Assembly (NCBI RefSeq): GCF_022829285.1
Contig: NZ_JAKSYI010000069.1
Location: forward strand, 1-64,000
DNA: 64,000 bases
Direction: 5' to 3'
DNA from: Methylobacterium sp. J-078
GTDB taxonomy: Bacteria > Pseudomonadota > Alphaproteobacteria > Rhizobiales > Beijerinckiaceae
Position numbers and translations under genes: made by a program. The notes beneath the pieces were generated by a model. The model was not told where the DNA came from. It saw nothing but the letters and a program-made list of their open reading frames with translations, and searched no databases. Shown one piece after another: positions 9,585 through 19,308 of this stretch (positions are counted from its first letter, which is position 1; each line of letters starts with the position of its first letter).

Positions 9585-9848
9585 GAGACGTTTCTCCAGA
9601 AATTTTCTAGCCCAGGCGTTCAGTCGCCCGTGGCATGTTGGACCAGCGCGCAAGACTAGGTCGATCGGACGGCACGGCGTCTCGCCCGCCGACCTGTGCA
9701 GGGTGCGCGGACCGGGATGCTAAGGGAGGCCTTGTGCTTGCCCAATAGCGAAAGACGGCGCCGAACTACCGAATTCAGATATTTTTGAGCATTCAACCAA
9801 CTATATTTTTCCGCTCGGCCGGGACTAACACGCCGTCTAAAACGTAGA
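9585..9848. other. AT-richer intergenic spacer upstream of the MFS gene
   Basis: There is no coding frame of gene-like character here. The part from about 9765 to 9820 is markedly AT-richer than its surroundings (runs such as atatttttgagc and ctatatttttcc) and probably contains the promoter region of the MFS gene on the minus strand. I could not pick out a convincing -35/-10 pair. Confidence 0.4.
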
Positions 9849-9872
9849 AGGGCGCGACTCGCGCCGCGCCCT
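9849..9872 (-). terminator. Probable terminator downstream of the ActP-like gene
   Basis: An 8-bp perfect stem (AGGGCGCG with CGCGCCCT) with an 8-base loop lies 30 bases after the stop of the symporter gene. On the minus strand it is followed by TCTACGTTTTAG. The weak T tract makes this a moderate call. Confidence 0.5.
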
Positions 9873-9901
9873 CCCGGAAAACCGAACTTCGCCTCCGCGA
9901 A

Positions 9902-11596
9902 TTAGTGGGCGTGCGCCCCATCGGCGCCGATGCCGGTCTCCGAGCGGACGAACTGCGCGTCGAACAGCGCACGCTCGCGCTGAGCTCTGCGGGTGTTGTC
10001 GAGCTTCGAGACGACGAAGATCGTCAGGAAGGCCAGCGGCATCGAGAACAGGGCCGGGTTGTCGTAGGGGAAGATCGCCACCGGGTTGCCGAAGGTCGTC
10101 ACCCAGACCGCCTTCGACAGCACCACCATGCCGACCGCCGCGATGAGGCCGACGAGGCCACCGATGAGGGCGCCCCAGGTCGTGGTGCCCCGCCAGAGGA
10201 TCGACATCGTCAGAACCGGGAAGTTGCAGCTTGCCGCCACCGAGAAGGCGAGGCCGACCATGAAGGCGACGTTCTGGTTCTCGAAGACGTAGCCGAGATA
10301 GATCGCCACGATGCCGATGACGACGGCTGCGATCTTGGAGAGCCGCACCTCGGCGCCCTCGTTGACGCGCCCGCGGGCGATTACCTGGGCGTAGAGGTCG
10401 TGGCTGACCGCGGAGGCGCCGGCGAGGGTCAGGCCGGCGACCACCGCCAGGATGGTCGCGAAGGCCACCGCCGAGATGAAGCCGAGGAAGTACGGGCCGC
10501 CCACGGCATTGGCGAGGTTCACCGCCACCATGTTGGTGCCGCCGATCATGCCCTTCAGCTTGTCGAAGGCGCCGGCCGCGTCGAGGGTGAAGTAGGCCGG
10601 GTCGGACATCAGGAGACTGATCCCGCCGAAGCCGATGATGAAGGTGAGGATGTAGAAGTAGCCGATCAGGCCGGTGGCGTAGAACACCGACTTGCGGGCG
10701 GCTTGTGCGTCCGACACCGTGAAGAAGCGCATCAGGATGTGCGGCAGGCCGGCGGTGCCGAACATCAGGCCGACGCCGAGCGAGATCGCCTCGATCGGGT
10801 TCGACACGAGGCCGCCCGGTGCCATGATCGCATCACCCTTGGGGTGGGTGGCGACGGCGGCGGCGAACAGAGTCTCGGGATTGAAGCCGTACTTGTAGAG
10901 GACCGCGCCGGCCATGAAGGTGGCGCCGCCGAGCAGCAGGCAGGCCTTGATCACCTGCACCCAGGTGGTCGCCTTCATGCCGCCGAAGGCCACGTAGACG
11001 ATCATCAGCACGCCGACGATGATGACGGCGTAGAGGTAGGGCAGGCCGAACAGGAGCTGGATCAGCTTTCCTGCGCCGACCATCTGGGCGATCAGGTAGA
11101 ACGCCACCACCACCAGGGTGCCGGTGGCCGAGATGATGCGGATCGAGGTCTGGTCGAGGCGGAAGCTCGCCACGTCCGCGAAGGTGAACTTGCCAAGGTT
11201 GCGCAGGCGCTCGGCGATGAGGAACAGCACGATCGGCCAGCCGACGAGGAAGCCGGTGGAGTAGATCAGCCCGTCGAAGCCCGAGGTGTAGACGAGGCCC
11301 GAGATGCCCAGGAACGAGGCGGCGGACATGTAGTCGCCCGCGATGGCGAGCGAGTTGGTGCCGGCCGAGATGCCGCCGCCGGCGGCGTAGAAGTCGGCCG
11401 CCGACTTGGTGCCCTTGGCCGCCTTGTAGGTGATGCCGAGGGTGAAGAGCACGAAGAACGCGAACATGCCGATGGCCGGCCAGTTCGTCGCCGACTGCTT
11501 GACGGCACCGAGATCTGGCCCGGCGGCGAAGGCCGCCGTGACGGCGACGACGGCAAGGGTGCCGCCGAGGACGATGGGATGCTTGAGGCGGTTCAT
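9902..11596 (-). CDS. actP: Cation/acetate symporter, ActP-like (sodium:solute symporter family)
   Basis: A 564-residue integral membrane protein of the sodium:solute symporter family, with about 13 to 14 hydrophobic segments after a cleavable-looking N-terminus ([15 protein letters not shown]). Family features include [35 protein letters not shown] in the first helices, the long [21 protein letters not shown] segment and [16 protein letters not shown] later. It overlaps the DUF485 gene by four bases (ATGA), and acs lies upstream on the same strand. That acs–yjcH–actP order is the best evidence for acetate or a similar short carboxylate as substrate. Related symporters carry pyruvate or propionate, so the substrate is inferred from context. 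Confidence 0.85.
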   Translation of the reverse strand: MNRLKHPIVLGGTLAVVAVTAAFAAGPDLGAVKQSATNWPAIGMFAFFVLFTLGITYKAAKGTKSAADFYAAGGGISAGTNSLAIAGDYMSAASFLGISGLVYTSGFDGLIYSTGFLVGWPIVLFLIAERLRNLGKFTFADVASFRLDQTSIRIISATGTLVVVAFYLIAQMVGAGKLIQLLFGLPYLYAVIIVGVLMIVYVAFGGMKATTWVQVIKACLLLGGATFMAGAVLYKYGFNPETLFAAAVATHPKGDAIMAPGGLVSNPIEAISLGVGLMFGTAGLPHILMRFFTVSDAQAARKSVFYATGLIGYFYILTFIIGFGGISLLMSDPAYFTLDAAGAFDKLKGMIGGTNMVAVNLANAVGGPYFLGFISAVAFATILAVVAGLTLAGASAVSHDLYAQVIARGRVNEGAEVRLSKIAAVVIGIVAIYLGYVFENQNVAFMVGLAFSVAASCNFPVLTMSILWRGTTTWGALIGGLVGLIAAVGMVVLSKAVWVTTFGNPVAIFPYDNPALFSMPLAFLTIFVVSKLDNTRRAQRERALFDAQFVRSETGIGADGAHAH

Positions 11597-11901
11597 CGGC
11601 CGACATCCCGCTTGAGGGCGGCGGTCAGGTCGTCGAAGCGGCCGTTGGCGCGCTGGACGTAGATGCCGGTGAGGATGAAGGCGAATACGATCACGGCCAC
11701 GCCGAGGAAGAGGCCGAGGGACGCGGTGCCGCCGCCGATCTTGACGGCGAGCAACGCCTTGTCGAAGGCGATGAGGCCGATGAAGCCGAAATAGATCAGC
11801 AGCATGAGAATGGTGAGCGTCCAGCCGAACCGCGTGCGTTCGTGGACGAGCGCCTTGAAGTTCGGGTTCTGCGCGACGCGCGCAGTCTCGATATCGGACA
11901 T
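11593..11901 (-). CDS. DUF485 (YjcH-like) membrane protein
   Basis: A 102-residue protein with two predicted transmembrane helices (about residues 27 to 47 and 60 to 85), the usual DUF485 layout. It begins MSDIETARV and contains [19 protein letters not shown]485 proteins are almost always encoded immediately before an ActP-like symporter and are thought to be its partner, although their exact role is unproven. ATG 11901 has GGGAGGG seven bases upstream, which decides the start over a longer in-frame reading from 11973. Its stop overlaps the actP start by four bases, implying translational coupling. Confidence 0.85.
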   Translation of the reverse strand: MSDIETARVAQNPNFKALVHERTRFGWTLTILMLLIYFGFIGLIAFDKALLAVKIGGGTASLGLFLGVAVIVFAFILTGIYVQRANGRFDDLTAALKRDVGR

Positions 11902-11978
11902 GACATGACCCTCCCGGGGAGCCGCCTCTTGGCGGACCGGCGTCCCGTTACGATGAAGCTTGGATGCTGGCATGATGG

Positions 11979-12007
11979 CGCGCGGCCTGCCCGAAGGAGG
12001 CCGCGCG
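11979..12007. terminator. Intercistronic hairpin between acs and the DUF485 gene
   Basis: A perfect 10-bp stem (CGCGCGGCCT with AGGCCGCGCG) closes a 9-base loop, 21 bases after the acs stop codon. No T tract follows on the minus strand, so it may be a partial terminator or an mRNA-stabilising element that sets acs expression apart from the downstream symporter genes. Confidence 0.4.
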
Positions 12008-12027
12008 TTCGAGAAACCCGACGTCGT

Positions 12028-13977
12028 TCAGTGCGTCCGGTTCTGCCGATTCTCGATGAGGTCATCGACCACCGCCGGTTCGGCGAGCGTCGAGGTGTCG
12101 CCCAGGGACGAGAACTCGTCCTCGGCGATCTTGCGCAGGATGCGGCGCATGATCTTGCCCGAGCGGGTCTTGGGCAGGCCCGGGGCGAACTGGATGAGGT
12201 CCGGTGAGGCGATCGGACCGATATCCTTGCGGACCCAGGTCACGAGTTCCTTGCGCAACTCGTCGGAGCCCTCCTCGCCTTCCATCAGGGTCACGTAGGC
12301 GTAGATGCCCTGGCCCTTGACGTTGTGCGGGTAGCCGACCACGGCCGCCTCGGACACCTTCGGATGCGCGACGAGGGAGGATTCGACCTCCGCCGTGCCC
12401 ATGCGGTGGCCCGACACGTTGATGACGTCGTCGACGCGGCCGGTGATCCAGTAATAGCCGTCCGCGTCCCGGCGGCAGCCGTCGCCGGTGAAGTAGTTGC
12501 CCGGGTAGGTCGAGAAGTAGGTCTGCTCGAAGCGCTCGTGGTCGCCGTAGACCGTGCGCATCTGGCCGGGCCAGGAATCCTTGATGCAGAGGTTACCCTC
12601 GCACGGCCCTTCCAGGGTCTTGCCCTCGGCGTCGACCACGATGGGCTGAATACCGAAGAACGGACGCGTGGCCGAACCGGGCTTGAGCTTCGTGGCGCCG
12701 GGCAGCGGCGTGATGAGGATGCCGCCGGTCTCGGTCTGCCACCAAGTGTCCACGATAGGGCAGCGGGATTCGCCGACCACCTTGTAGTACCAGTCCCAGG
12801 CTTCCGGGTTGATCGGTTCGCCGACCGAGCCGAGGACGCGCAGGGATGCCCGTGAGGTCTTCTTCACCGGGCCTTCGCCGCCGCCCATGAGCGAGCGGAT
12901 GGCGGTCGGCGCGGTGTAGAAGATGTTGACCTTGTGCTTGTCGACGACGTCCCAGAAACGCGAGTTCGAGGGGTAGGTCGGAATACCCTCGAACATCAGC
13001 GTCGTCGCGCCGTTCGCAAGGGGCCCGTAGACGATGTAGGAGTGGCCCGTGACCCAGCCGACATCGGCCGTGCACCAGTAGACCTCACCCTCGCGGTAAT
13101 CGAAGACGTACTGGTGCGTCATCGATGCATAGACGAGGTAACCGCCGGTGGTGTGAACGACGCCCTTCGGCTGGCCGGTCGAGCCGGAGGTGTAGAGGAT
13201 GAAGAGCGGGTGCTCGGCCTCGACGGGCTCGGCCGGGCAATCGTCCGTCACCTGTGCGGCGGCCTCGTCGTAATAGACGTCGCGACCGGGCTCCATGGCG
13301 ATCGACGAGCCGGTCCGGCGCACGACCACGACGTGGTCCACGCTGTCCTTCGGCAAGCGGGCGATGGCGGCGTCGACATTGGCCTTCAGCGGCACCTTGC
13401 GGCCACCGCGCAGACCCTCATCGGCGGTGATCACCATCTTCGAGGCGCAACCCTCGATGCGTCCGGCCAGCGAGTCCGGCGAAAATCCACCGAACACGAT
13501 GGAATGGATCGCGCCGAGGCGCGCGCAGGCGAGCATCGCGTAAGCGGCTTCCGGGATCATCGGCAGGTAGATCGTGACCCGGTCGCCCTTGGCCACACCG
13601 CGATTGCGCAGCACGTTGGCCATCTTGCCCACTTCGGAGTGAAGCTGGCGATACGTGATGTGCTTGGACTCGTTCGGGTCGTCGCCTTCCCAGATGATGG
13701 CGACCTGGTCGCCACGGGTCTCGAGATGGCGATCGATACAGTTGTGCGCGACGTTGGTGCGCCCGTCCTCGAACCACTTGATCGCGATATTGCCGGGCTC
13801 GAAACTGGTGTTCTTCACGCGCGTGAAGGGGGTCATCCAGTCGATACGCTTGCCGTGTTCGGCCCAGAAAGCCTCCGGGTCGCTCACGGACGACTGATAC
13901 ATGGCCAGATACTTCGCGTCGTCGACGTGGGCGCCCTCGCTCCATGCCGAACGGACTTCGACCACCTTCTCGTCCAT
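12028..13977 (-). CDS. acs: Acetyl-CoA synthetase (AMP-forming)
   Basis: Acs converts acetate, ATP and CoA to acetyl-CoA, AMP and PPi in the cytoplasm. The 649-residue length is canonical. Visible landmarks are the P-loop [15 protein letters not shown] near residue 265, WWQTETGG near 412 (acetate pocket and adenine site), and the C-terminal [15 protein letters not shown], whose lysine is the catalytic and acetylation-regulated residue of the family. The gene heads the acs–DUF485–actP block, so acetate uptake and activation are probably controlled together. ATG 13977 begins [12 protein letters not shown], the expected start. Confidence 0.97.
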   Translation of the reverse strand: MDEKVVEVRSAWSEGAHVDDAKYLAMYQSSVSDPEAFWAEHGKRIDWMTPFTRVKNTSFEPGNIAIKWFEDGRTNVAHNCIDRHLETRGDQVAIIWEGDDPNESKHITYRQLHSEVGKMANVLRNRGVAKGDRVTIYLPMIPEAAYAMLACARLGAIHSIVFGGFSPDSLAGRIEGCASKMVITADEGLRGGRKVPLKANVDAAIARLPKDSVDHVVVVRRTGSSIAMEPGRDVYYDEAAAQVTDDCPAEPVEAEHPLFILYTSGSTGQPKGVVHTTGGYLVYASMTHQYVFDYREGEVYWCTADVGWVTGHSYIVYGPLANGATTLMFEGIPTYPSNSRFWDVVDKHKVNIFYTAPTAIRSLMGGGEGPVKKTSRASLRVLGSVGEPINPEAWDWYYKVVGESRCPIVDTWWQTETGGILITPLPGATKLKPGSATRPFFGIQPIVVDAEGKTLEGPCEGNLCIKDSWPGQMRTVYGDHERFEQTYFSTYPGNYFTGDGCRRDADGYYWITGRVDDVINVSGHRMGTAEVESSLVAHPKVSEAAVVGYPHNVKGQGIYAYVTLMEGEEGSDELRKELVTWVRKDIGPIASPDLIQFAPGLPKTRSGKIMRRILRKIAEDEFSSLGDTSTLAEPAVVDDLIENRQNRTH

Positions 13978-14124
13978 CGCTTCTTCCCTGTCGGTGCCCG
14001 ATCGTATCGCGACTGTTCACGCAGCCGGGTCTTCCGAATACCGTCTTAGGCACAAGGACATACCGGCGGCAAGCACGGATCGGGAAAGTTCAGGGACAGA
14101 TAGGCAATTTTGTTCACGCGCGCT

Positions 14125-14379
14125 TTAATTGCACCCAATGCAGATTCCGGTCTCCACCTTGCGGTCGATCGCCTGCTGCTTTCGGGTGGAATCCGAGACG
14201 CGGTTCTCGTTGGGCGCTCCCCCGCCGCCCGGCGGCTTCGTCACGCCGGTCGAGGTGATATTTTGAAACTGGCCGGCCGAGCCGAGATTGGCGTCCGGCG
14301 GCAGGCGCCCGGCCTCCTGCGCCTGGGCGGCGAGGGGCAGGGTCAGCGCGAAGGCGAGGGTGAGGATCGAGGCACGCAT
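14125..14379 (-). CDS. Small exported protein of unknown function
   Basis: An 84-residue protein with a clean signal peptide (MRASILTLAFALTLPLAAQA, cleavage before QEAG). The mature part is short and polar, contains a PPGGGG stretch, and ends GICIGCN with two closely spaced cysteines. I know no family for it. ATG 14379 is preferred because GGAGA sits six bases upstream; an in-frame ATG at 14391 has no ribosome binding site. The terminal cysteine pair could bind metal or form a disulfide in the periplasm, but this is speculation. Confidence 0.65.
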   Translation of the reverse strand: MRASILTLAFALTLPLAAQAQEAGRLPPDANLGSAGQFQNITSTGVTKPPGGGGAPNENRVSDSTRKQQAIDRKVETGICIGCN

Positions 14380-14448
14380 CGGAATCTCCATGGCTGGAGG
14401 TCCAACGCGAAGGCGGGGCGTGGGTTTCCGCGCCCGCGAGGTTCGGGC

Positions 14449-17070
14449 TCAGGCCCGCTTGGTTGCGGCGGCACCGGGAAAAAGCATCTCCACCAGGGTG
14501 CCCTCGTCCCGTCGGCTGTCGATGCGGAACCGCCCGTGATTGGCCTCCACCAGGGCCTTGGTCAGCGGCAGACCGAGGCCTGTTCCCTTGCGAAGGCCGT
14601 CCTTCTCGATCTGTCGGAACGGCCGCAGCGCCCCCTCCACCTCCTCGGCCGTCATGCCGATACCGGTATCACGCACGCGAAGCGCAATCTCGCCGCGATC
14701 CGCCATGCTGGTTGAGACGATGACCTGTCCGCCGGCCGGCGAGAACGCTATGGCGTTGGCAATGACATTGAGGGTGGCTTGCCGCACCGAGCGCTCGTCG
14801 GCCATCAGGATCTCGAGGTCGGCGGAGAAGCTGGTACGCACCACGATGCGCTCACGGGCGGCCTGGGGCTGGAGTTGCGCGACGCAGCGCGCGACGACCT
14901 CATTCAGCGGGATCGGTGCCACGCTCAGATCGAGGTGCCCGGCCTCGATCTGCGCAAGTTCAAGGAGGCCGTCCACGCGGTCGAGCACCTGGGTGCCGGA
15001 AGCGTGGATCTCCCGCAGAGACCCGCGGTAACGCTCGGACCCTAGGGGACCATGCGGCTCGCCGAGCATGCGGTCTGCCAGGGCCAGAATGGCATCGATC
15101 GGCGTTCGAATCTCCTGGGTCACCTGGGCGAGGAATTCCAACGGCTGCCGGCGCACAACGCTCTCATTTCCGTCGGCGTTCGCATCCTCTGCCTCGTGTC
15201 GACTCCGGGTGATGGCGCGCCCGATCACGGCGCAGAGGCGGACCGGCCCATCCCCGTCCATCGGGAGGACCTTGACCCGCAGCGCGATGCCGGTGGCGCG
15301 CGCCATGACGGCGGCGTCCACCGGCTCGGAGCCGGGCTCCGCGTGCAGGCGCGCTAGCAGGTCGACCGCGTTCTCGGGTGCGAACAGGCCGAGGAAGCTC
15401 GCGCCGACGATCTCGCGGGCATCCAACCCGAAGGTCGCGGCGGCGCTGCGGTTCAACGCCAGGATGCGAGCCTGCCCGTCGAGGGTGGCGATTCCGTCAT
15501 CGAGCCGGTCCAGCACCGCGATCGCCTCGGCGCCCCTGCGGCCGGCGAAATCCTGTGCGAGCGCATTGGCGGCGCTGGCGCGGAAGGCATCGCTCGATTC
15601 GGAATCCCGTGCGAGGAGCAACTCGGCCGGTTGCCCGGCCCAGTCGAGGACGGAATGCTCGATGAGCGCGCCGAGTCGGCCGCCATCGCGGGCCGTGAGA
15701 ACGACCGGGGTGTCGCTCTCGACCCGGGTATGCGGCATCAGACCGCCGAACAGCCGCTCGATCCCCCCGGCCGCGTCGAGCATCGCCGTGTCCGCATAGC
15801 CGGTCAGATCCAGGAGGCGCCGGTTGGCGAACAGCACGGTATTGTCGCGGTAGACGAGCACCCCGGCTGGCAGGCGCTCCAGGGTCGCCACCATGGCTGC
15901 GTCCGGGCTCACCGCATCGACGCTGCGGGAGGCCGATGCCGGGAACGGCATCACCGCGCAGGGCAGGCCGCGCTCGAGTGGCGCTGCACCCGCGTCATCG
16001 CCGGCAAATCGAGCCCCGAGCGCCCGTGCGATCTCGCGGAACGCCGCGTGCTCGTTGCTCGAGAGGCTCGGGTCGGCCGTGGATGCACTGGTCTCCTCGT
16101 TGGCCTCGATCGTCGGGGGCGAGGCCAACGGCTCTTCGGTCTGCTCCGCCTCCACGGACTGATCCTGCATCACGGTCGGCGCAGCCTCGGGGCCCTCACC
16201 GATCGCCTCGGGCTCCGCGACCGGCGGATGCGCCTCCGCCGGCGCCACGGATCGGACCTGACCGAAGCCGCGAAAGCCGCGACCGGACCGGTCGACCGGC
16301 GATCCGGAGAGTTCCAGTTCGAACACGCTCGCGTCGGCCGCGATGAGGGTCACCGGAATTGCCCGGAAGGTTCTGGCCTCGGCCAGGGCCGCGAGCAGCC
16401 CCTCCGCGTCCCGTAATGTCTCGGTGTCCGAGAGCGCCCGCCAGGTCCGACCCAACATGCGTTCGCGTAAGGGATCGCCCGGTGCCCGTGAGAGATCCGA
16501 CACTCTGCCGTCCGCATCGCTCTTCCAGGTAAAGCGTCGGAACAGGGCGTCGGGATCCTCGGGAAGGTCCGGCGCTGCCGGAACGAGGGCCACCGCGTCG
16601 GGCGAATCCGCGAGCGGACCCGGCCGGTCCGACACTTCGATAGGTCCGGACGTCGGGAGGGTCCGCAGACGGGGCAGGGGGGTGGCGGCGAGCAGGATCA
16701 GGGCTTCGATCCCGTCCTCGGTCCGCGCGCGAAGGATCGTGACGAGGGCCGGCGGCGCGATCCGTCGCGGATCGATGTGAAGACGCAGGAGAAGTGAATT
16801 GCCGAGACGCGGCCGTGCACGCTGGATCTGGGCTCCAAATCGCAGCGTCGGCAAGAGGCGTCCATGCGAGTCGGAGATTGCGCGACGCAGGCCTGTCGCT
16901 GCCTCAGAAGCATGCACGATGCGCTCGCCCGCCCCGTCGAGCACGAGGAGCACTGCCTTCGAATCAGTCATGCGGGATGCCAGAGCCGAATCACCCTCGG
17001 CAGCACGCCGGATCAGCGCCGTCGCCGCGTCGTTCTTCAGCACCGCCTCCCATCCGATCTTGTTCAACAT
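14449..17070 (-). CDS. PAS-domain histidine-kinase homologue with Gln in place of the H-box His (DivL/PdhS-like)
   Basis: An 873-residue protein without a transmembrane segment. A variable N-terminal region (1 to about 370) is followed by two PAS domains (about 380-480 and 515-625), a HisKA dimerisation helix pair and a HATPase domain. The H-box reads FLAQVTQEIRTPIDAI: residue 652, where kinases have the phospho-accepting histidine, is glutamine (codon CAG at 15117-15115). The ATP lid motifs look intact (VIANAIAFSPAGG, DTGIGM, GTGLGLPLTKAL). The helix after the H-box (PLGSERYRGSLREIHASG, then IEAGHLDL) resembles the PleC/PdhS/DivL group. Caulobacter DivL likewise lacks the histidine (Tyr) and works as a signalling scaffold. 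I infer a pseudokinase regulator; the cell-cycle role is a hypothesis. Confidence 0.85.
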   Translation of the reverse strand: MLNKIGWEAVLKNDAATALIRRAAEGDSALASRMTDSKAVLLVLDGAGERIVHASEAATGLRRAISDSHGRLLPTLRFGAQIQRARPRLGNSLLLRLHIDPRRIAPPALVTILRARTEDGIEALILLAATPLPRLRTLPTSGPIEVSDRPGPLADSPDAVALVPAAPDLPEDPDALFRRFTWKSDADGRVSDLSRAPGDPLRERMLGRTWRALSDTETLRDAEGLLAALAEARTFRAIPVTLIAADASVFELELSGSPVDRSGRGFRGFGQVRSVAPAEAHPPVAEPEAIGEGPEAAPTVMQDQSVEAEQTEEPLASPPTIEANEETSASTADPSLSSNEHAAFREIARALGARFAGDDAGAAPLERGLPCAVMPFPASASRSVDAVSPDAAMVATLERLPAGVLVYRDNTVLFANRRLLDLTGYADTAMLDAAGGIERLFGGLMPHTRVESDTPVVLTARDGGRLGALIEHSVLDWAGQPAELLLARDSESSDAFRASAANALAQDFAGRRGAEAIAVLDRLDDGIATLDGQARILALNRSAAATFGLDAREIVGASFLGLFAPENAVDLLARLHAEPGSEPVDAAVMARATGIALRVKVLPMDGDGPVRLCAVIGRAITRSRHEAEDANADGNESVVRRQPLEFLAQVTQEIRTPIDAILALADRMLGEPHGPLGSERYRGSLREIHASGTQVLDRVDGLLELAQIEAGHLDLSVAPIPLNEVVARCVAQLQPQAARERIVVRTSFSADLEILMADERSVRQATLNVIANAIAFSPAGGQVIVSTSMADRGEIALRVRDTGIGMTAEEVEGALRPFRQIEKDGLRKGTGLGLPLTKALVEANHGRFRIDSRRDEGTLVEMLFPGAAATKRA

Positions 17071-17222
17071 CCGAACCCGTTTCGCGTGACGATTCCCGAG
17101 ACGTGACGCCCTTTTTACTGCGTTGCAGCCCTCCCGGAAGCCATCGAGGGGGATGAAGCGCGTTTACCTGTTGTCAACCTTAATGCGCCCCAGCAGGGTG
17201 GCATAGGGCTGGAGCTGTGCTA

Positions 17223-17239
17223 TGTTGCAGCGCACAACA
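17223..17239. promoter_or_regulatory. Inverted repeat upstream of the phasin gene, possible operator
   Basis: TGTTG-N7-CAACA is centred about 40 bases before the phasin start, with TTGCAGCGCACAA in the middle. Phasin genes in alphaproteobacteria are repressed by PhaR (AniA), which binds TGC-rich sites near the promoter, and this repeat is in the right place. The identity of the binding protein is inferred from context only. Confidence 0.3.
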
Positions 17240-17271
17240 AGCCATTAACAAGTGTGAACAAGGAGAGGACA

Positions 17272-17763
17272 ATGAGCAGCACCCCGAACTACGAAGTGCC
17301 CGCCGAGATGCGCGATTTCGCCGAGAAGAGCGTCGACCAGGCGCGCAAGGCGTTCGATTCGTTCATCAGCGCCGCCCGTCGCACGGCCGACACCGTGCAG
17401 GGCTCCGCCGAGATGGCCCGCACCAACGCCCAGGACGTCTCCGCGCGTGGCTTCGAATTCGCCGAGCAGAACGTGACGGCCGCCTTCGACCTGGCCCAGA
17501 AGCTCGTCCGCTCGCGCGACCTGCAGGAGGCCATGCAGCATCAGGCGGAGTTCGTCCGCAGCCAGTTCGCCGCGATCCAGGCTCAGGCCAAGGAGTTCGG
17601 TGGTCTGGCGCAGACCGCGATGCAGCAGAGCGCCGAGAAGGCCAAGGGCGCCATGCAGGAGACTGCCGAGCACGCCCGCAAGGCGATGGAGCAGGGCACC
17701 GAGGCCGCCCGCAAGGCCGGCAGCGATGCCGAGCAGGCCATGCGCAACGCCACCAACTCCTGA
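17272..17763 (+). CDS. Phasin family protein
   Basis: A 163-residue, alanine-, glutamine- and glutamate-rich, almost wholly α-helical protein with the phasin domain. It begins MSSTPNYEVPAEMRDFAEKS and continues with amphipathic heptad-like repeats (KAFDSFISAARRTADTVQ; AQAKEFGGLAQTAMQQSAEKA). Phasins coat polyhydroxyalkanoate granules and control granule size; some also aid stress tolerance. ATG 17272 has AAGGAGAGG five bases upstream, deciding it over an in-frame GTG at 17254. It is divergent from the Gln-box kinase gene and monocistronic. No PHA synthase genes occur in the window. Confidence 0.9.
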   Translation: MSSTPNYEVPAEMRDFAEKSVDQARKAFDSFISAARRTADTVQGSAEMARTNAQDVSARGFEFAEQNVTAAFDLAQKLVRSRDLQEAMQHQAEFVRSQFAAIQAQAKEFGGLAQTAMQQSAEKAKGAMQETAEHARKAMEQGTEAARKAGSDAEQAMRNATNS

Positions 17764-17941
17764 TCCGAGCCGCGGCGCCGCCCCGGCGGCGCCCACCTCG
17801 CAGCCCGGTCCGCTCGCGCGGGCCGGGCTGTTCCGTTGTGCGCACCCGCGCTTGCCCCGGACGGTCGGGTCTCCTAACCCTGGCCGCCGAACCGCCGCGC
17901 TTCCCCTTCGAGGCCGGCATTGTCGAGAGGGGTGAAACGCC

Positions 17942-18295
17942 ATGCGGCGCATCTACCGAATCAGTCTTTTCCTCACGGTCCTGGCGAGCCTCTTCGGTGC
18001 TCAGGGTGCGAGCGCGCAGTACTACGACGACGGCTACGACCGGCCGCCGCCGCGTCGCTACTACGACGACCGCCGCCCGCCGCGCCCGGATTACCGGGAT
18101 GACGGCTATGCCCGGCCGGCGCCCCGCCGCGAGGTTGGCCTAAACTGCGATGCGGTCCAATCCGGCCTCAGCGGTCTGCAGCCCTATTCCTGCCCGCTGC
18201 CCGGCCCGCGGCCGCTCGGTGCCCGCTGCTTCTGCAACATGCCGATCGCGCCCTTGAGCTCGCCCCAGACGGCGGTCGGGCGCGTCGTGCCCTGA
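17942..18295 (+). CDS. Exported Tyr/Asp/Arg/Pro-rich protein of unknown function
   Basis: A 117-residue protein with a signal peptide (ends GAQGASA, cleavage before QYYDDG). The mature N-terminal half is low-complexity, repeating YYDD and PPRR units. The C-terminal 50 residues are cysteine-containing and ordered in appearance (LNCDAVQSG, YSCPLPGPRP, ARCFCNMP), with four cysteines that could form two disulfides. A purine-rich GAGAGGGGTG lies just upstream of the ATG. Similar small exported proteins occur in many Methylobacteriaceae as I recall, without known function. It faces the L,D-transpeptidase gene tail to tail. Confidence 0.7.
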   Translation: MRRIYRISLFLTVLASLFGAQGASAQYYDDGYDRPPPRRYYDDRRPPRPDYRDDGYARPAPRREVGLNCDAVQSGLSGLQPYSCPLPGPRPLGARCFCNMPIAPLSSPQTAVGRVVP

Positions 18296-18405
18296 TTCAC
18301 GACACGAACGGCAGCGGTCGCCGCGCGACGCGCGGGATCGGTGCCGGGGCAAAGCCATCCGTGGAATGCCGATCCGTTGAGGTCATGTCGGCGCTGCGGA
18401 TTAAA

Positions 18406-18449
18406 CGAAAGACGCCGCGCCTTCCGTTGGGAGTGCGCGGCGTCTTTCG
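18406..18449. terminator. Bidirectional terminator between converging genes
   Basis: A perfect 15-bp stem (CGAAAGACGCCGCGC and its complement) with a 14-base loop lies between the exported-protein gene and the L,D-transpeptidase gene. On the minus strand the second arm ends in TTTCG followed by TTTAA, giving a usable T-rich tail. Confidence 0.75.
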
Positions 18450-18475
18450 CTCGCAATGTCTGTCTGGAGCTGGGT

Positions 18476-19135
18476 TCAGTTCAGGACGACGACCTTGGCC
18501 CCGACCTTCACCCGCTCGTACAGATCGGTCACATCCTCGTTGGTCATCCGGATGCAGCCCGAGGAGACCGCCTGACCGATCGTATCCGGCTCGTTCGAGC
18601 CGTGGATGCGGTATTCGGTGTTCCCGATATACATGGCGCGGGCGCCCAGGGGGTTTTCGACACCACCGGCCATGTAGCGCGGCAGGTCGGGACGACGCGC
18701 GATCATGGCGGCCGGCGGGGTCCAGGACGGCCATTCCTTCTTCGCCGTCACGGTCTTGACGCCGGACCACGTGAAGCCGGGGCGGCCGACGCCGACGCCG
18801 TAGCGGATCGCCTCGCCGTTCGGCATCACGAAGTAGAGACGGCGCTCGGCGGTCGAAACCACGATGGTTCCCGGCTTGTAGCTGCCGTTGAAGGCAACGA
18901 TCTCGCGCGGGATCGGAGCGACCTGTGCCTGGGGTGCCGCCTGCACACCCTGGCCGACCGTGCCTTGGTAGCCGTAGGGATCGTCGGTGGCCCGACCGTA
19001 AGCGTAGGCCGGATCGTTGCCGTAGTCATCGGCGGCGTTGCTGCCGAAAGGATCGTAGGGATTCGCGAGAGCAGGGCTCGCGGAGAGTGCGCAGACACCG
19101 AGTATGCCCGCCAGGGCAGTCGCCAAGGTCTTCAT
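18476..19135 (-). CDS. L,D-transpeptidase (YkuD/ErfK family), periplasmic
   Basis: A 219-residue exported enzyme. The signal peptide ends SASPALA before NPYDPFGS. A short Tyr/Gly/Asp linker precedes the YkuD domain (about residues 85 to 219), which shows the catalytic motif HGSNEPDTIGQAVSSGCIRM with the nucleophilic cysteine in SSGCIRM. Such enzymes form 3-3 peptidoglycan cross-links or attach proteins to the wall. The ATG at 19135 starts at the signal peptide; the frame stays open upstream for a further 370 codons, but that extension runs antisense-like across the next gene and has no domain character. A second L,D-transpeptidase is encoded at 40022-41119. Confidence 0.9.
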   Translation of the reverse strand: MKTLATALAGILGVCALSASPALANPYDPFGSNAADDYGNDPAYAYGRATDDPYGYQGTVGQGVQAAPQAQVAPIPREIVAFNGSYKPGTIVVSTAERRLYFVMPNGEAIRYGVGVGRPGFTWSGVKTVTAKKEWPSWTPPAAMIARRPDLPRYMAGGVENPLGARAMYIGNTEYRIHGSNEPDTIGQAVSSGCIRMTNEDVTDLYERVKVGAKVVVLN

Positions 19136-19308
19136 CGTGGATACCTTACCTGTGCCGTAACCTTTGCTATACAAGCGTAAGCGTAGGCAGGTGGTTCCAT
19201 CGCACCTTGACGATTTCGTCATCTTCGTGGCGGCACGCCTCGAAAGCACCGCCAGTCGGCCGATCGCACCACACGCTGGTGCGATCCGGCTGCTGCGAAC
19301 AGGGCTCT

